DNA from: Scytonema millei VB511283
GTDB lineage: Bacteria; Cyanobacteriota; Cyanobacteriia; Cyanobacteriales; Chroococcidiopsidaceae
Reading direction: 5' to 3'
Length of the DNA: 64,000 nucleotides
NCBI RefSeq assembly: GCF_000817735.3
Contig: NZ_JTJC03000002.1
Coordinates: 380,242 to 444,241 of the forward strand
Shown in pieces: positions 18,255 through 27,018 of the stretch. The translations under genes were made by a program, and so were the position numbers. Within the stretch, counting starts at the first letter, position 1. Every line of letters starts with the position of its first letter. The notes beneath the pieces were generated by a model. The model did no database searches. It was not told the DNA's origin and was given only the letters and a program-made list of their open reading frames with translations.

Positions 18255-18338
18255 AGCGAGTCTTTAGTCACAGTTTTACTAACTACGCGATCGCTATCGA
18301 ATTTTAAAAACTTAACTTAAAAAGTTAAATTTTTCATA

Positions 18339-19583
18339 ATGAAACTTTTACTTCGTGCGGAAAAGGTATTTACAGTTATATCGTTACTGACTCTGACGGG
18401 AGCTTGGTTTCCACGCCTGTATGAAATCGTCAGTGGAGAATCACTGATCGTACTCACATCTGAGGGAGTTGTAGCACTACAAATTCCTTTCTACTCGATT
18501 TATATCACTACATTTGCGCTCATATTGCTTCGATGGAAAAAAATTATACAAGCGCTGGTAAAAGGCAAGCTTTTATTATTACTAGTTGCGATCGCGATCG
18601 TCTCAATTTTATGGTCAGATGCACCTGCGATTACGCTGCGACGAAGTTTAGCCGTCTCAGGTGCGACTTCATTCGGCATCTATTTAGCTACACGATATAG
18701 TCACAAAGAGCAATTGCATCTATTAGCTTGGACTTTTGGAATAGCAGTACTATCTAGTATATTATTTACCATAGCGTTACCAGCTTACGCAATTGTTCCA
18801 GACCCAAATAGCGTAGCTTTAGGATCGGTTTGGCAAGGGATATATATCCACAAAAATGTTTTTGGTCGGATTATGACTCTAAGCACAATTGTCTTAGCAA
18901 TTGTTGCTTTTAGTCCTTCTCAATCTCGATATTTAGCCTGGATCGCCTTGAGCCTTGCAGTCAGTCAAGTGTTACTGTCATTTTCTACTAGTTCTTGGAT
19001 TATCTTAGCAATTGTTCTAGCACTATTTCCTTTATATCGGGCTTTGCGATGGAACTTTTCTTGGATGTTGCTACTATATATTGCCGTAGCACTATTCTGC
19101 GGTAGCTTAGCTGTTCTAATTACGAGCAATTTGGATCTTGTCTTAAATAGTTTGGGAAAAGATTTAACCTTGACTGGTCGAACCAAAGTTTGGTCTGCTG
19201 TTATCGACAAAATTGGCGAACGTCCTTGGTTGGGTTATGGATATAGCGCTTTTTGGCGGGGTAATGAAGGAGCATCTGCTTATGTTCGGCTAGCTAGTGG
19301 ATGGAAAGTAGCTTTCTCTCATAACGGCTTATTAGATCTATGGCTCGATCTAGGATTTATTGGAGTTTCAGTTTACTTAATCGGTTTTTTTAAAGCTTTT
19401 ACGCAAGCAATAACGTGGATGCGCTGGTCTAAAACATCTTATGGATTATGGCATTTAATCTTGTTAACGTTCATATTTTTAACTAATTTTTCTGAAAGCA
19501 CAATTTTGAAGTCAAATGATATTTTCTGGGTGTTGTATACAGCAACATACTTTTCGCTGTCACAAAGCTCGATAGATGTTTAG
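18339..19583 (+). CDS. O-antigen polymerase/ligase-like membrane protein (Wzy/WaaL family)
   Basis: The protein has 414 residues with about ten membrane segments. A large extracytoplasmic loop contains LTGRTKVWSAVIDKIGERPWLGYGY and SHNGLLDLWLDLGF, the region characteristic of the O-antigen ligase/polymerase domain. It would join repeat units flipped by the Wzx-like protein, or link the chain to an acceptor. Sequence alone does not separate polymerase from ligase. It is followed 56 bp later by a GT4 gene. Confidence 0.85.
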   Translation: MKLLLRAEKVFTVISLLTLTGAWFPRLYEIVSGESLIVLTSEGVVALQIPFYSIYITTFALILLRWKKIIQALVKGKLLLLLVAIAIVSILWSDAPAITLRRSLAVSGATSFGIYLATRYSHKEQLHLLAWTFGIAVLSSILFTIALPAYAIVPDPNSVALGSVWQGIYIHKNVFGRIMTLSTIVLAIVAFSPSQSRYLAWIALSLAVSQVLLSFSTSSWIILAIVLALFPLYRALRWNFSWMLLLYIAVALFCGSLAVLITSNLDLVLNSLGKDLTLTGRTKVWSAVIDKIGERPWLGYGYSAFWRGNEGASAYVRLASGWKVAFSHNGLLDLWLDLGFIGVSVYLIGFFKAFTQAITWMRWSKTSYGLWHLILLTFIFLTNFSESTILKSNDIFWVLYTATYFSLSQSSIDV

Positions 19584-19639
19584 CTTAGCTTAAAACTTCC
19601 GCCTATTTTTCAGCTATTAACTACTTGGAGCAAAAATGA

Positions 19640-20740
19640 ATGTCCTCTAGCCTAGCAGTTTTTATCCCGAGTCTCGATGGTGGCGGAGCCGAAAGAGTTA
19701 TGCTCAACCTCGCTGATGGTTTTGCTGCTCAAGGTGTAAAAGTTAGTTTAGTTTTAGTTAAGGCAGAGGGACCATATCTGTCGCAAGTATCTTCAAAGGT
19801 AGAATTAGTCACTTTGGGAAGTCGGCAGAAGTTACTGCTCAGCTTTCCCGATTTGATAAATTATCTGCGGCGAGAGCAACCTGTCGCAATGTTATGCGGA
19901 CAAGAGGATGCCAATATAGTCGCACTTTGGGCAAAGCAACTGATGAAAGTATCGACTCAAATGGTCGCGATCGTCCACAATCATCTCTCACGCGATGCCC
20001 AAACTTCTACCCTACTCAAAAGACAACTGACACCTCATCTGGTACGTTGGTTCTACCCTTGGGCGGATAAAATTGTCGCTGTGTCTCAAGGGGTGGCTGA
20101 GGATCTCGTCGATATTGGTTTACCAAAAGACAAAATTCAGGCAATTTATAATCCCGTCGTAACTCCAGAACTGCACGACCGGGCAAGAGAAAGTATATCT
20201 CATCCTTGGTTTGCGCCAGACCAACCTCCAGTGATTATGGGAGCGGGAAGGCTAGAGAATCAGAAGGATTTTCCAACTTTGATCCGTGCTGTTGCTCAGT
20301 TACGGCAGCAGCGTCCCGTGCGGCTGATGATTTTGGGCGAAGGGACAAAACGACCTGAATTAGAGGCTTTGATAAGGGAACTCGGTTTAACAGATAGCGT
20401 TGCCATGCCAGGATTTGTGAGTAATCCATACGCTTATATGGCAAGGGCAAATGTTTTTGTCCTCTCGTCGATCTGGGAAGGTTTTGGTAACGTGCTAGTA
20501 GAAGCGATCGCAGTTGGAACTCCGGTGGTTTCTACTAATTGCAAAAGTGGTCCGGCAGAAATTTTAGAACATGGCAAGTATGGCAATTTAGTCGCCGTAG
20601 GGGATGTCATGGGGATGGCTGAGGCGATCGCCCAGACGCTAGACTGTCCGCCAGCATCTACTGAATTACAGCGTCGAGCCGAGCGATTTTCTACTGCAAA
20701 AGTTTTGGCAGAGTATCGACAGATTCTACAAATAACCTAG
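19640..20740 (+). CDS. GT4 family glycosyltransferase
   Basis: The protein has 366 residues and a GT-B fold. It shows LDGGGAERVMLNLADG at the N-terminus, MGAGRLENQKDFPTLI in the C-terminal domain and the EX7E motif IWEGFGNVLVEAIAVG. This combination is close to GalNAc- or glucosyl-transferases of O-antigen and teichuronic-acid loci, but I do not assign a sugar. Two tandem copies of the 67-bp inverted repeat lie just downstream. Confidence 0.88.
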   Translation: MSSSLAVFIPSLDGGGAERVMLNLADGFAAQGVKVSLVLVKAEGPYLSQVSSKVELVTLGSRQKLLLSFPDLINYLRREQPVAMLCGQEDANIVALWAKQLMKVSTQMVAIVHNHLSRDAQTSTLLKRQLTPHLVRWFYPWADKIVAVSQGVAEDLVDIGLPKDKIQAIYNPVVTPELHDRARESISHPWFAPDQPPVIMGAGRLENQKDFPTLIRAVAQLRQQRPVRLMILGEGTKRPELEALIRELGLTDSVAMPGFVSNPYAYMARANVFVLSSIWEGFGNVLVEAIAVGTPVVSTNCKSGPAEILEHGKYGNLVAVGDVMGMAEAIAQTLDCPPASTELQRRAERFSTAKVLAEYRQILQIT

Positions 20741-20758
20741 TACAAAAGTCAAATATTC

Positions 20759-20908
20759 GTACGGGCGGGTTTGTTTGCAAATGTTACATGTTCAGGTAGG
20801 ATTGGTTGTTGAAACCCGCCCGTACAAAAGTCAAACATTCGTAGGGGCGGGTTTGTTTTCAAATGTTACATGGTTTGCGCAGATTTTGCTGTGGAAACCC
20901 GCCCGTAC
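20759..20908. repeat. Two tandem copies of the 67-bp inverted-repeat element (b, c)
   Basis: Copies at 20759-20825 and 20841-20908 with arms GTACGGGCGGGTTTG / GAAACCCGCCCGTAC are separated by AAAAGTCAAACATTC. They lie between two glycosyltransferase genes of the polysaccharide locus. Confidence 0.85.
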
Positions 20909-20936
20909 ACCAATTTAAAATCGTGGGAATTAGCAT

Positions 20937-22052
20937 ATGAAAAAGAGCGGTGAAAAACAAATTAATGTTCTCATGGTGGGAGACAGCTTATCTAAGCAGG
21001 GAGGAATTGTCACTTTAGAAAAGTATATGCTGAAACACGCTCCTGCTAACGTGCAAATTCAACATATTGGTACGGCAGTTGATGGTTCGGCAATGCAAAA
21101 GGCTTTTGGGTTTGCGATCGCCTTGGTGCGGGTTATCTTGGTACTACTGACGAAAAAAGTGGATATCGTTCACGCGCATGTAGCCGAGAGAGGCAGTGCT
21201 TATCGCAAATCAATCGTGACTTTAATTGCTAAATTCTTATTTCGTAAACCCGTGATTTTACATTCTAATAGTCCTGAGTTTCATGAATTTTATCAGGGGT
21301 TATCTTTGAATGTTAGACAAGGGTTGCTGTGGGCATTTAGTCAGTGCGATCGCTTCATTACTGTTTCCGATAGTTGGCGTAATTTCTATGTGGATAAATT
21401 TGGTTTAAAACCAGAACAAGTTTTGGTACTGGCTAATCCAATTGAATTACCAATTCAAGTTCCTCACCGAGAACGGGCGAACCAAATTAATCTTGTTTTC
21501 TTAGGACGCATCGGACAGCGTAAAGGCACTTTCGATCTGATTCGCGCTTTTGCCATGTTACCTGAGCCGATAAGAAACCAAGCAAATTTAATCTTGGCAG
21601 GAGATGGAGAGGTTGACAAAGCCCGCGATTTAGTCACGAGCTATCATTCAAATATTAGTAATATTAGCGATCGCATTACTATATATGACTGGCTCAATCC
21701 AAAGCAACGAGATGCTTTATTAACCAAAGCGCATGTCTTTATTTTACCTACTTACAATGAAGGATTGCCCTTAGCTTTGCTAGAAGCAATGGGATGGGGA
21801 TTACCTGTCATCACAACGCCAGTAGGGGGGATTCCCGATTTGATTGTCTCGGGAAAAAATGGTTTATTAGTCCAACCTGGAGATATTCAACAACTTTCCA
21901 CTGCTATTGAATCGCTGATTCAGGATGAAAACTTGAGACTTGCTTTGGGTAGTGCGGCGAGGGAATGCGTCACGCCTTTGGATGTCAAAAGTTATTTCAG
22001 TTTCCTATTGCAAATCTACGATCTAGTATTAGGCTTTCAGGAAAATCAGTAG
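20937..22052 (+). CDS. GT4 family glycosyltransferase
   Basis: The 371-residue GT-B protein has an N-terminal GDSLSKQGGIVTLEKYM, an interior hydrophobic stretch (FAIALVRVILVLLT), FLGRIGQRKGTFDLIRAF and the EX7E motif YNEGLPLALLEAMGWG. It is the last glycosyltransferase of the locus. It is separated from the previous gene by two repeat elements, so it may be transcribed separately together with the GH10 gene that follows. Confidence 0.87.
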   Translation: MKKSGEKQINVLMVGDSLSKQGGIVTLEKYMLKHAPANVQIQHIGTAVDGSAMQKAFGFAIALVRVILVLLTKKVDIVHAHVAERGSAYRKSIVTLIAKFLFRKPVILHSNSPEFHEFYQGLSLNVRQGLLWAFSQCDRFITVSDSWRNFYVDKFGLKPEQVLVLANPIELPIQVPHRERANQINLVFLGRIGQRKGTFDLIRAFAMLPEPIRNQANLILAGDGEVDKARDLVTSYHSNISNISDRITIYDWLNPKQRDALLTKAHVFILPTYNEGLPLALLEAMGWGLPVITTPVGGIPDLIVSGKNGLLVQPGDIQQLSTAIESLIQDENLRLALGSAARECVTPLDVKSYFSFLLQIYDLVLGFQENQ

Positions 22053-22219
22053 TCAAAAGTCAAAATGTATAGAGTTAATAGTAGCGAGCAATGCGATCGC
22101 CCTGAGAATAGAAGTTAAAAGTGTAACAGCTTACATACCAGAAAGTAGGTAGCAGTAATAATTGGTATAAGAAAACTTATCAACCAATTTTAAAGAAAAA
22201 ATTAAATAACTGTGTCTGT

Positions 22220-22268
22220 CCGAAAAGTAGGTTTATAACCTCGCTGTTTCCAACCTAGATTTTTTCGG
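22220..22268 (+). promoter_or_regulatory. Hairpin in the leader of the GH10 gene
   Basis: CCGAAAA at 22220 pairs with TTTTCGG at 22262-22268, and TAGGTT at 22228 pairs with AACCTA at 22252, with small bulges between. The structure lies directly upstream of the ATG at 22277 and may affect translation. It could also act as a weak terminator for the upstream gene. Seen in the sequence; the function is inferred. Confidence 0.35.
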
Positions 22269-22276
22269 TAAAACCA

Positions 22277-23488
22277 ATGAATCATCGGCAAATCACAAGA
22301 CGGCTAGCAATTGCTCTAGGGTTAAGTACCTTTGCAGGTGTAAGCGTATCACCACTGCTGAAACTTGACAATTTGAGCCAACAGGCTGAAGCAGTAGAAA
22401 GTGGAACGCAAGATTTTACGATTGTCGGCAATGCAAGTTTACGCGATCGAGCAGCAGCCAAAAGATTTCTTTTTGGAGCAGCAACAGGATACCATAAACT
22501 AACCAACGATGCAGCGCTGAATGCGAAATTTCGCCAAGATTGTGCCATTTTAATGGCAGAAGAAGATTTATTATGGGGTGCGCTTCGTCCAGATGCAGAC
22601 ACTTTTGCCTTTACCAAAGGTGATTGGCTAATTGATTACGCTCGCCAACACAAAATGTTAGTTGGTGCTACTCATTTGGTATGGCATGAATATATGCCTC
22701 AGTGGTTGGAAGAAAAGCTGAATAAGCAAAATGCCGAACAGATCCTACTGCAACATATCAATAAAGTTGTGACACGCTATGCTAAAAAGATTCATTTTTG
22801 GTCTGTAGTGAACGAAGCAATCTTAACTTCCGATAAACGACCGGATGGATTGCGAAAAACGCCGTGGTTAGAATTTTTAGGACCCGATTATATTGAGATG
22901 GCATTTCGTGCTGCTGCTGCCGCAGATCCGCAAGCTTTGTTGCTATATAACGACAACGCTTTGGAATACGATATTCCCTATCATGACGAAAGACGAGCAG
23001 CGGTATTAAAATGGTTGGAAAGATTGAAAGCTAAAGATACTCCCATACACGGTTTAGGTTTACAATCTCATATAGGCAAATTAGATAATTTTAGCCCCAA
23101 AAAACTGAAAACTTTTTTGCGTGATGTTGCTAGTCTGGGTTTAAAGATCGTTATCACTGAAATGGATGTTGGAGATGCAGGAATGCCGACAGACATTAAA
23201 GTACGCGATCGCATGGTTGCCGAAGTTTACAAACAGTTTCTCTCGGTAGTCTTGGAGGAACCAGCGGTTTTGGGCGCAATTACTTGGGGATTGAGCGATA
23301 AGTATACATGGCTTTCTAACTATGCACCTAGAGAAGACGGCACGCCAGTACGTTCGCTACCATATGATGCTGAGATGAATCGTAAGTTAGCTTGGAATGG
23401 GATTGCTCTTGCTTTCGAGCAGCTGAAACAACGTCGTAAATCTTCTAAACTTTGGCTGGCATGGAGAAGACTCCAAACACAAGTTTAA
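22277..23488 (+). CDS. Secreted GH10 glycoside hydrolase (endo-1,4-beta-xylanase-like)
   Basis: The 403-residue protein starts with a twin-arginine-type signal (ITRRLAIALGLSTFAG), so a folded enzyme is probably exported. The GH10 domain shows ATHLVWHEYMPQW, the acid/base Glu180 in FWSVVNEAI, LGLQSHIG, and the nucleophile Glu295 in IVITEMDVGD; a WGLSD motif follows. GH10 enzymes cut beta-1,4-xylan or related glycans by a retaining mechanism. At the end of a polysaccharide locus it more likely trims or releases the self-made glycan than degrades plant xylan. The 5' leader can form a hairpin ending 8 bases before the ATG. Confidence 0.9.
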   Translation: MNHRQITRRLAIALGLSTFAGVSVSPLLKLDNLSQQAEAVESGTQDFTIVGNASLRDRAAAKRFLFGAATGYHKLTNDAALNAKFRQDCAILMAEEDLLWGALRPDADTFAFTKGDWLIDYARQHKMLVGATHLVWHEYMPQWLEEKLNKQNAEQILLQHINKVVTRYAKKIHFWSVVNEAILTSDKRPDGLRKTPWLEFLGPDYIEMAFRAAAAADPQALLLYNDNALEYDIPYHDERRAAVLKWLERLKAKDTPIHGLGLQSHIGKLDNFSPKKLKTFLRDVASLGLKIVITEMDVGDAGMPTDIKVRDRMVAEVYKQFLSVVLEEPAVLGAITWGLSDKYTWLSNYAPREDGTPVRSLPYDAEMNRKLAWNGIALAFEQLKQRRKSSKLWLAWRRLQTQV

Positions 23489-23535
23489 AAGTGAAAGTTG
23501 TTTGACCAATTTTTTATGTCTACGCCGCAGAAGAT

Positions 23536-23790
23536 CCCCCCAACCCCCTTTTTAAGGGGAGCATTGTTGCCCTGGTTATTAAGGAAAGCATTGTTTCTCT
23601 CTCATTAACACAATCATTTTTACCCCTCATCAAGGAAAGCATTATTTCCCATTATTTCCCCCCTTGATAAGGGGGGTTAGGGGGGATCGGAGCTTTGCCA
23701 TAACAAACAGAATTAGTGTCCCCCCTTATTAAAGGGGATTAGGGGGAATCGCATCTTTGCCATAACAGGCAGAATTAATGCTACTGGCTA
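23536..23790. repeat. Array of C/G-rich palindromic repeats with a ~60-bp direct duplication
   Basis: This is a gene-free stretch between the GH10 gene and the convergent permease gene. It contains several copies of CCCCCTT-(A/T)-AAGGGG palindromes. A unit reading from the CCCCTTRATAAGGGG palindrome through GCATAACARRCAGAATTARTG occurs twice in direct orientation (about 23657-23717 and 23720-23779). Such elements are common between convergent genes in cyanobacteria and could fold as a bidirectional terminator. Confidence 0.6.
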
Positions 23791-23815
23791 GCAATGAGTA
23801 GCACACTTTTTTTAT

Positions 23816-24595
23816 CTAAAACTCACGACGAGAGAACACAATAATTGCGATCGCCAACATTAATACTGTATAAACCACACCATAGATAGCATTAGTTATC
23901 AGCGTCATTGCATCGGGTAAGGCAGAAAAACCATAAACAGCTTGATTTTTTAAGTCTAGTCGCGATAGATCGGGTAAGACAAGATACAAATTTCTCACTA
24001 ATTGTTCGATCGCAGGATTTTTGCTCAAGCGTCCAAACTCTAATAAATCTTGACTCAAATTTCCCATCAAATAAATACCAAAACAGAGTAAAGTAGCTAG
24101 TACTGTACTGGTAAATACTCCTAAAACTAGTGCGATCGCAGTTATTAAAGATAACTGCAAGAATAAATAAACGACTGCTAAAAGTATGCTACCTAGCGGA
24201 TAAGCCAACTGATTTAATTGCAGCAGAGCCAGGAAAATAACTGTCATGGCTGTCACCAAAGCACCTAAAACAGCTGCTAGTCCTAAATGTTTGCCCGTAA
24301 TAAACTCGCTATGACTGATAGGTTTAGCAATTAATACCAACACGGTACGTTTTTCAATTTCTTTATTCACCAATCCCGTACCGACAAACACCGCGACAAT
24401 TAAACCTAAAACATTCATCGCCGCCAAACCAAAATCCAGAATAATTTTATCCTCTGCCCCCCCGGCAATTTGGGGAATCAGCATCACCGCCCCACCCAAG
24501 AGTAAAGCATATAGAGCGATGATATAGAGAATGCGATCGCGCACCACTTCCCGAAACACATTCGAGCCAATTGTAAACACCCTAGTTGGATTCAT
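23816..24595 (-). CDS. ABC-2 type transporter permease
   Basis: The 259-residue protein has six predicted membrane segments. The pattern NVFREVVRDRILYII at the N-terminus and VNKEIEKRTVLVLIAKPISHSEFITGKHLG in the first loop is typical of ABC-2 permeases of the NosY/YhaP kind. No ATPase gene is next to it in the window; its partner must be encoded elsewhere, perhaps upstream on the chromosome. The substrate is unknown. Confidence 0.82.
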   Translation of the reverse strand: MNPTRVFTIGSNVFREVVRDRILYIIALYALLLGGAVMLIPQIAGGAEDKIILDFGLAAMNVLGLIVAVFVGTGLVNKEIEKRTVLVLIAKPISHSEFITGKHLGLAAVLGALVTAMTVIFLALLQLNQLAYPLGSILLAVVYLFLQLSLITAIALVLGVFTSTVLATLLCFGIYLMGNLSQDLLEFGRLSKNPAIEQLVRNLYLVLPDLSRLDLKNQAVYGFSALPDAMTLITNAIYGVVYTVLMLAIAIIVFSRREF

Positions 24596-24604
24596 ATTGT
24601 CAGT

Positions 24605-24737
24605 TATTTAGTGGTTAGTGGCTAGTGGCTAGTGGCTAGAAAAGATTAGTCACCAGTCACTAGCCACTCCTTGCTTGTGGTTGGTGGCTAGAAAAGATTT
24701 AATTACTAGTCACTAGTCACCAGTCACTAGCCACTCC
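24605..24737. repeat. Short tandem repeats of the GTGGCTA type
   Basis: Heptamer units (AGTGGCT / AGTCACC variants) occur in clusters on both sides of a short spacer and in opposite orientations, so the region could form imperfect hairpins. It lies between divergent genes. No promoter element could be recognised with confidence. Confidence 0.6.
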
Positions 24738-24825
24738 TTTACTGTTTTAACTGTTGTAATTGCTAATGCCCAGAGGATAGAGGCTTCAGTTACAATTACA
24801 ATCTAAGACGGCACGTCAAGAGGGG

Positions 24826-25965
24826 ATGACTGTGAGTAGGAATGGGATCGGAATAAAAACGGCGCAGGTGCGATCGCAGCGGGTTGTCGGTCAAATTCAC
24901 GTCTACGATGGCGCGGGCAAAGGTAAGTCTCAAGCGGCTTTAGGCGTGGTTTTGCGATCGATTGGCTTGGGAATTCACAGCCGCAACGATACCCGCGTCT
25001 TGCTACTGCGGTTTCTTAAGGGACCAGGACGGGCTTACGATGAAGATGGGGCAATTAAGGCTCTACAACAAGGTTTTCCTCATTTAATCGACCAAGTACG
25101 GACGGGACGAGCCGAATTTTTTGGTCCCGATGAAATTACCCGTTTTGATCGCCTAGAGGCGCAGCGGGGCTGGGATATTGCTAAAGGGGCGATCGCTTCT
25201 GGTTTATATTCCGTGATCGTTTTGGACGAACTCAATCCGGTGTTAGATTTAGGTTTGCTACCCGTGGATGAAGTTGTCAGCGTTCTCCAGTCCAAGCTAG
25301 AAGAAATCGAAATTATCGCTACAGGACGCGGCGCACCCCAAAAACTGCTCGATATTGCCGATCTGCACTCGGAAATGCGCCCGCACCATCACCCTACAGC
25401 TGAGATGCAGGGAATTGCTGGAATTGAAATCTATACGGGGGCGGGTAAAGGTAAGTCTACCAGCGCCCTGGGTAAGGCACTGCAAGCGATTGGCAGAGGG
25501 ATTAGTCAAGATAATTCCCACCGCGTTCTGATTATGCAATGGCTTAAAGGTGGTAGCGGCTACACTGAGGATGCCGCGATCGCGGCTTTACAACAAACTT
25601 ATCCGAATTTGGTCGATCATCAGCGCTGCGGACGCGATGCGATTGTCTGGCGCGGACAACAGCAAGAACTCGACTATGTAGAAGCCGAACGCGGTTGGGA
25701 AATTGCTAGAGTGGCGATCGCTTCTGGTTTATACAAAACTATTATCCTCGACGAGCTGAACCCAACTGTAGATTTAGAATTGCTGCCAATTGAGCCAATT
25801 ATGCAAGCGCTACTGCGCAAGCCCCGCGATACGGAAATTATCATCACTGGGCGCTGTCACACTCCCCCCGCTTATTTCGACTTGGCTGAAGTTCACTCCG
25901 AGGTATACTGTCACAAGCACTATGCTAATAGTGGAGTAGAACTCAAAAGCGGCGTTGATTTTTAA
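24826..25965 (+). CDS. Corrinoid adenosyltransferase-like protein with two tandem P-loop domains
   Basis: The 379-residue protein is two copies of the CobA/CobO/BtuR ATP:corrinoid adenosyltransferase domain in one chain. Domain 1 has Walker A DGAGKGKSQ (about 28-36), YSVIVLDELNPV and EIIATGRGAP. Domain 2 has TGAGKGKST (about 204-212), YKTIILDELNPT and EIIITGRCHTPP. Single-domain CobA is about 200 residues and works as a dimer, so a covalent pseudo-dimer is plausible. It would attach the adenosyl group in B12 salvage or synthesis. No B12 genes adjoin it and I see no cobalamin riboswitch upstream. Confidence 0.87.
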   Translation: MTVSRNGIGIKTAQVRSQRVVGQIHVYDGAGKGKSQAALGVVLRSIGLGIHSRNDTRVLLLRFLKGPGRAYDEDGAIKALQQGFPHLIDQVRTGRAEFFGPDEITRFDRLEAQRGWDIAKGAIASGLYSVIVLDELNPVLDLGLLPVDEVVSVLQSKLEEIEIIATGRGAPQKLLDIADLHSEMRPHHHPTAEMQGIAGIEIYTGAGKGKSTSALGKALQAIGRGISQDNSHRVLIMQWLKGGSGYTEDAAIAALQQTYPNLVDHQRCGRDAIVWRGQQQELDYVEAERGWEIARVAIASGLYKTIILDELNPTVDLELLPIEPIMQALLRKPRDTEIIITGRCHTPPAYFDLAEVHSEVYCHKHYANSGVELKSGVDF

Positions 25966-26018
25966 TGGTTAATGGTTGATGATACTGAACGCTAGGCAAT
26001 CTTCGACTCCCGGCTCCC

Positions 26019-26086
26019 GTACGGACGGGTTTTGACCAAAGATTTACTGCCTCAATTGTCCAGCTATTTGCTAAACCCGCCCCTAC
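26019..26086. repeat. 67-bp inverted-repeat element, copy d
   Basis: Arms GTACGGACGGGTTTT and CTAAACCCGCCCCTAC enclose an AT-rich centre containing CTATTTGCTAAACCC. It is one of about ten similar elements in the window and lies just before the 36-residue ORF. Confidence 0.7.
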
Positions 26087-26099
26087 AACTCCCCACACA

Positions 26100-26210
26100 A
26101 TGGAAAACACTCAAACATTAGATCTGATTACTGGTGGCATTGCGATCGCGATCCTAATTGGCGGTTATTTGATGATGTTCACCGATATTTTTACTAGGAA
26201 AAAGAAGTAG
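26100..26210 (+). CDS. Small single-pass membrane protein (36 aa), unknown
   Basis: The frame encodes a short acidic N-terminus (MENTQTLDL), one hydrophobic helix (about residues 9-30) and a basic end (TRKKK), so an N-out, C-in orientation is expected. Its size and layout resemble the small subunits of photosynthetic or NDH-1 complexes, but I cannot match it to a named Psb, Psa, Pet or Ndh protein. No strong ribosome site precedes the ATG. A HIP1-like sequence in the DNA codes for the IAIA part. It may be real; the only support is the coherent membrane-helix composition. Confidence 0.45.
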   Translation: MENTQTLDLITGGIAIAILIGGYLMMFTDIFTRKKK

Positions 26211-26282
26211 TTTCTTCTGTTGAAAGTATTGATATAGCTTGGTTTGAGCGCTAGCTCTTGTAGCATTTTTCGATTTTTACGA

Positions 26283-26320
26283 GTTGTTTAGTGTTGACTA
26301 AACAACCTAAATGCTATACT
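26283..26320 (+). promoter_or_regulatory. Perfect 10-bp palindrome overlapping a promoter-like sequence
   Basis: GTTGTTTAGT (26283-26292) and ACTAAACAAC (26297-26306) form a perfect inverted repeat with a 4-nt centre. TTGACT (26294-26299) within it and TATACT (26315-26320) resemble -35 and -10 boxes with a short 15-bp spacer. An operator for a dimeric repressor is a natural reading. No protein-coding gene follows for about 770 bp. Confidence 0.4.
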
Positions 26321-26879
26321 GTTATTATTGCTAATAGCAAGAAAATTTTATGACTTAAGAACTGAAAGCAACAAAACAAGCTAAAGGGAAACTGAGTCAT
26401 CATTGGCAGGTTATCTAAAAATTGCGCGAATTTCCTAGCCTTTAGCTGCAAAGCACAAAAACAAGGCAAATTTTATGTATTATCAAGCAGGAATACCTGA
26501 TATATAGCTATTTTTTCTGAAACGCTTTATTAAGATTTAGCGTTATGGCTGTCATTGGTCATTAGTCATTGGTGACTGACTGATAACTTTGGTGACTGAC
26601 AACTACTGACAATAATAGCTGTTGCCTTCAGTTGCCGCGATCGCAGCGAATAAATTTAGAGTGTTTCTGTCTAAAGTTATAGCTGGCACTGAACATAGGT
26701 TTTAAATCTTTTCTCGTCGATTTCAGCTTCTCTTCTGATAACCGCTAGTTTTCTTTTGGAAGGCGATCGCAGTTATAAGGGTTTAGTATTGCCATATTCT
26801 TATATGGTGAAGTCTACATAGACATAAATATTTTTTGCGCCTATTTTTCGGACTTGAGTTAAGCCTGAAAATATCTGGC

Positions 26880-26992
26880 GTTTGAATCAGTTTTGGTTTG
26901 TGGTGGGCGCTGCCGTCTTACTTAGTGGTGGGCGCTGCCCACACGACTATTTCTGGTGTTTAAATCAGTTTTGGTTTGTAGTCGGCGCTGCC
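26880..26992. repeat. Two 35-nt direct repeats with GGGCGCTGCC ends
   Basis: A 35-nt unit beginning GTTTGAATCAGTTTTGG and ending GGCGCTGCC occurs at 26880-26914 and again with three changes at 26958-26992. A third partial TGGTGGGCGCTGCCC lies between them. These are dispersed-repeat fragments of the kind common between cyanobacterial genes. Confidence 0.6.
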
Positions 26993-27018
26993 CACCCTAC
27001 TAAGTTATTAGTTGCTAT

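Noticed and set aside
26020-26090. tRNA gene or riboswitch
   Set aside because: The stem is a copy of the 67-bp dispersed inverted repeat. I found no cloverleaf with a TTCRA arm in the gaps I read, though a covariance search could not be run.
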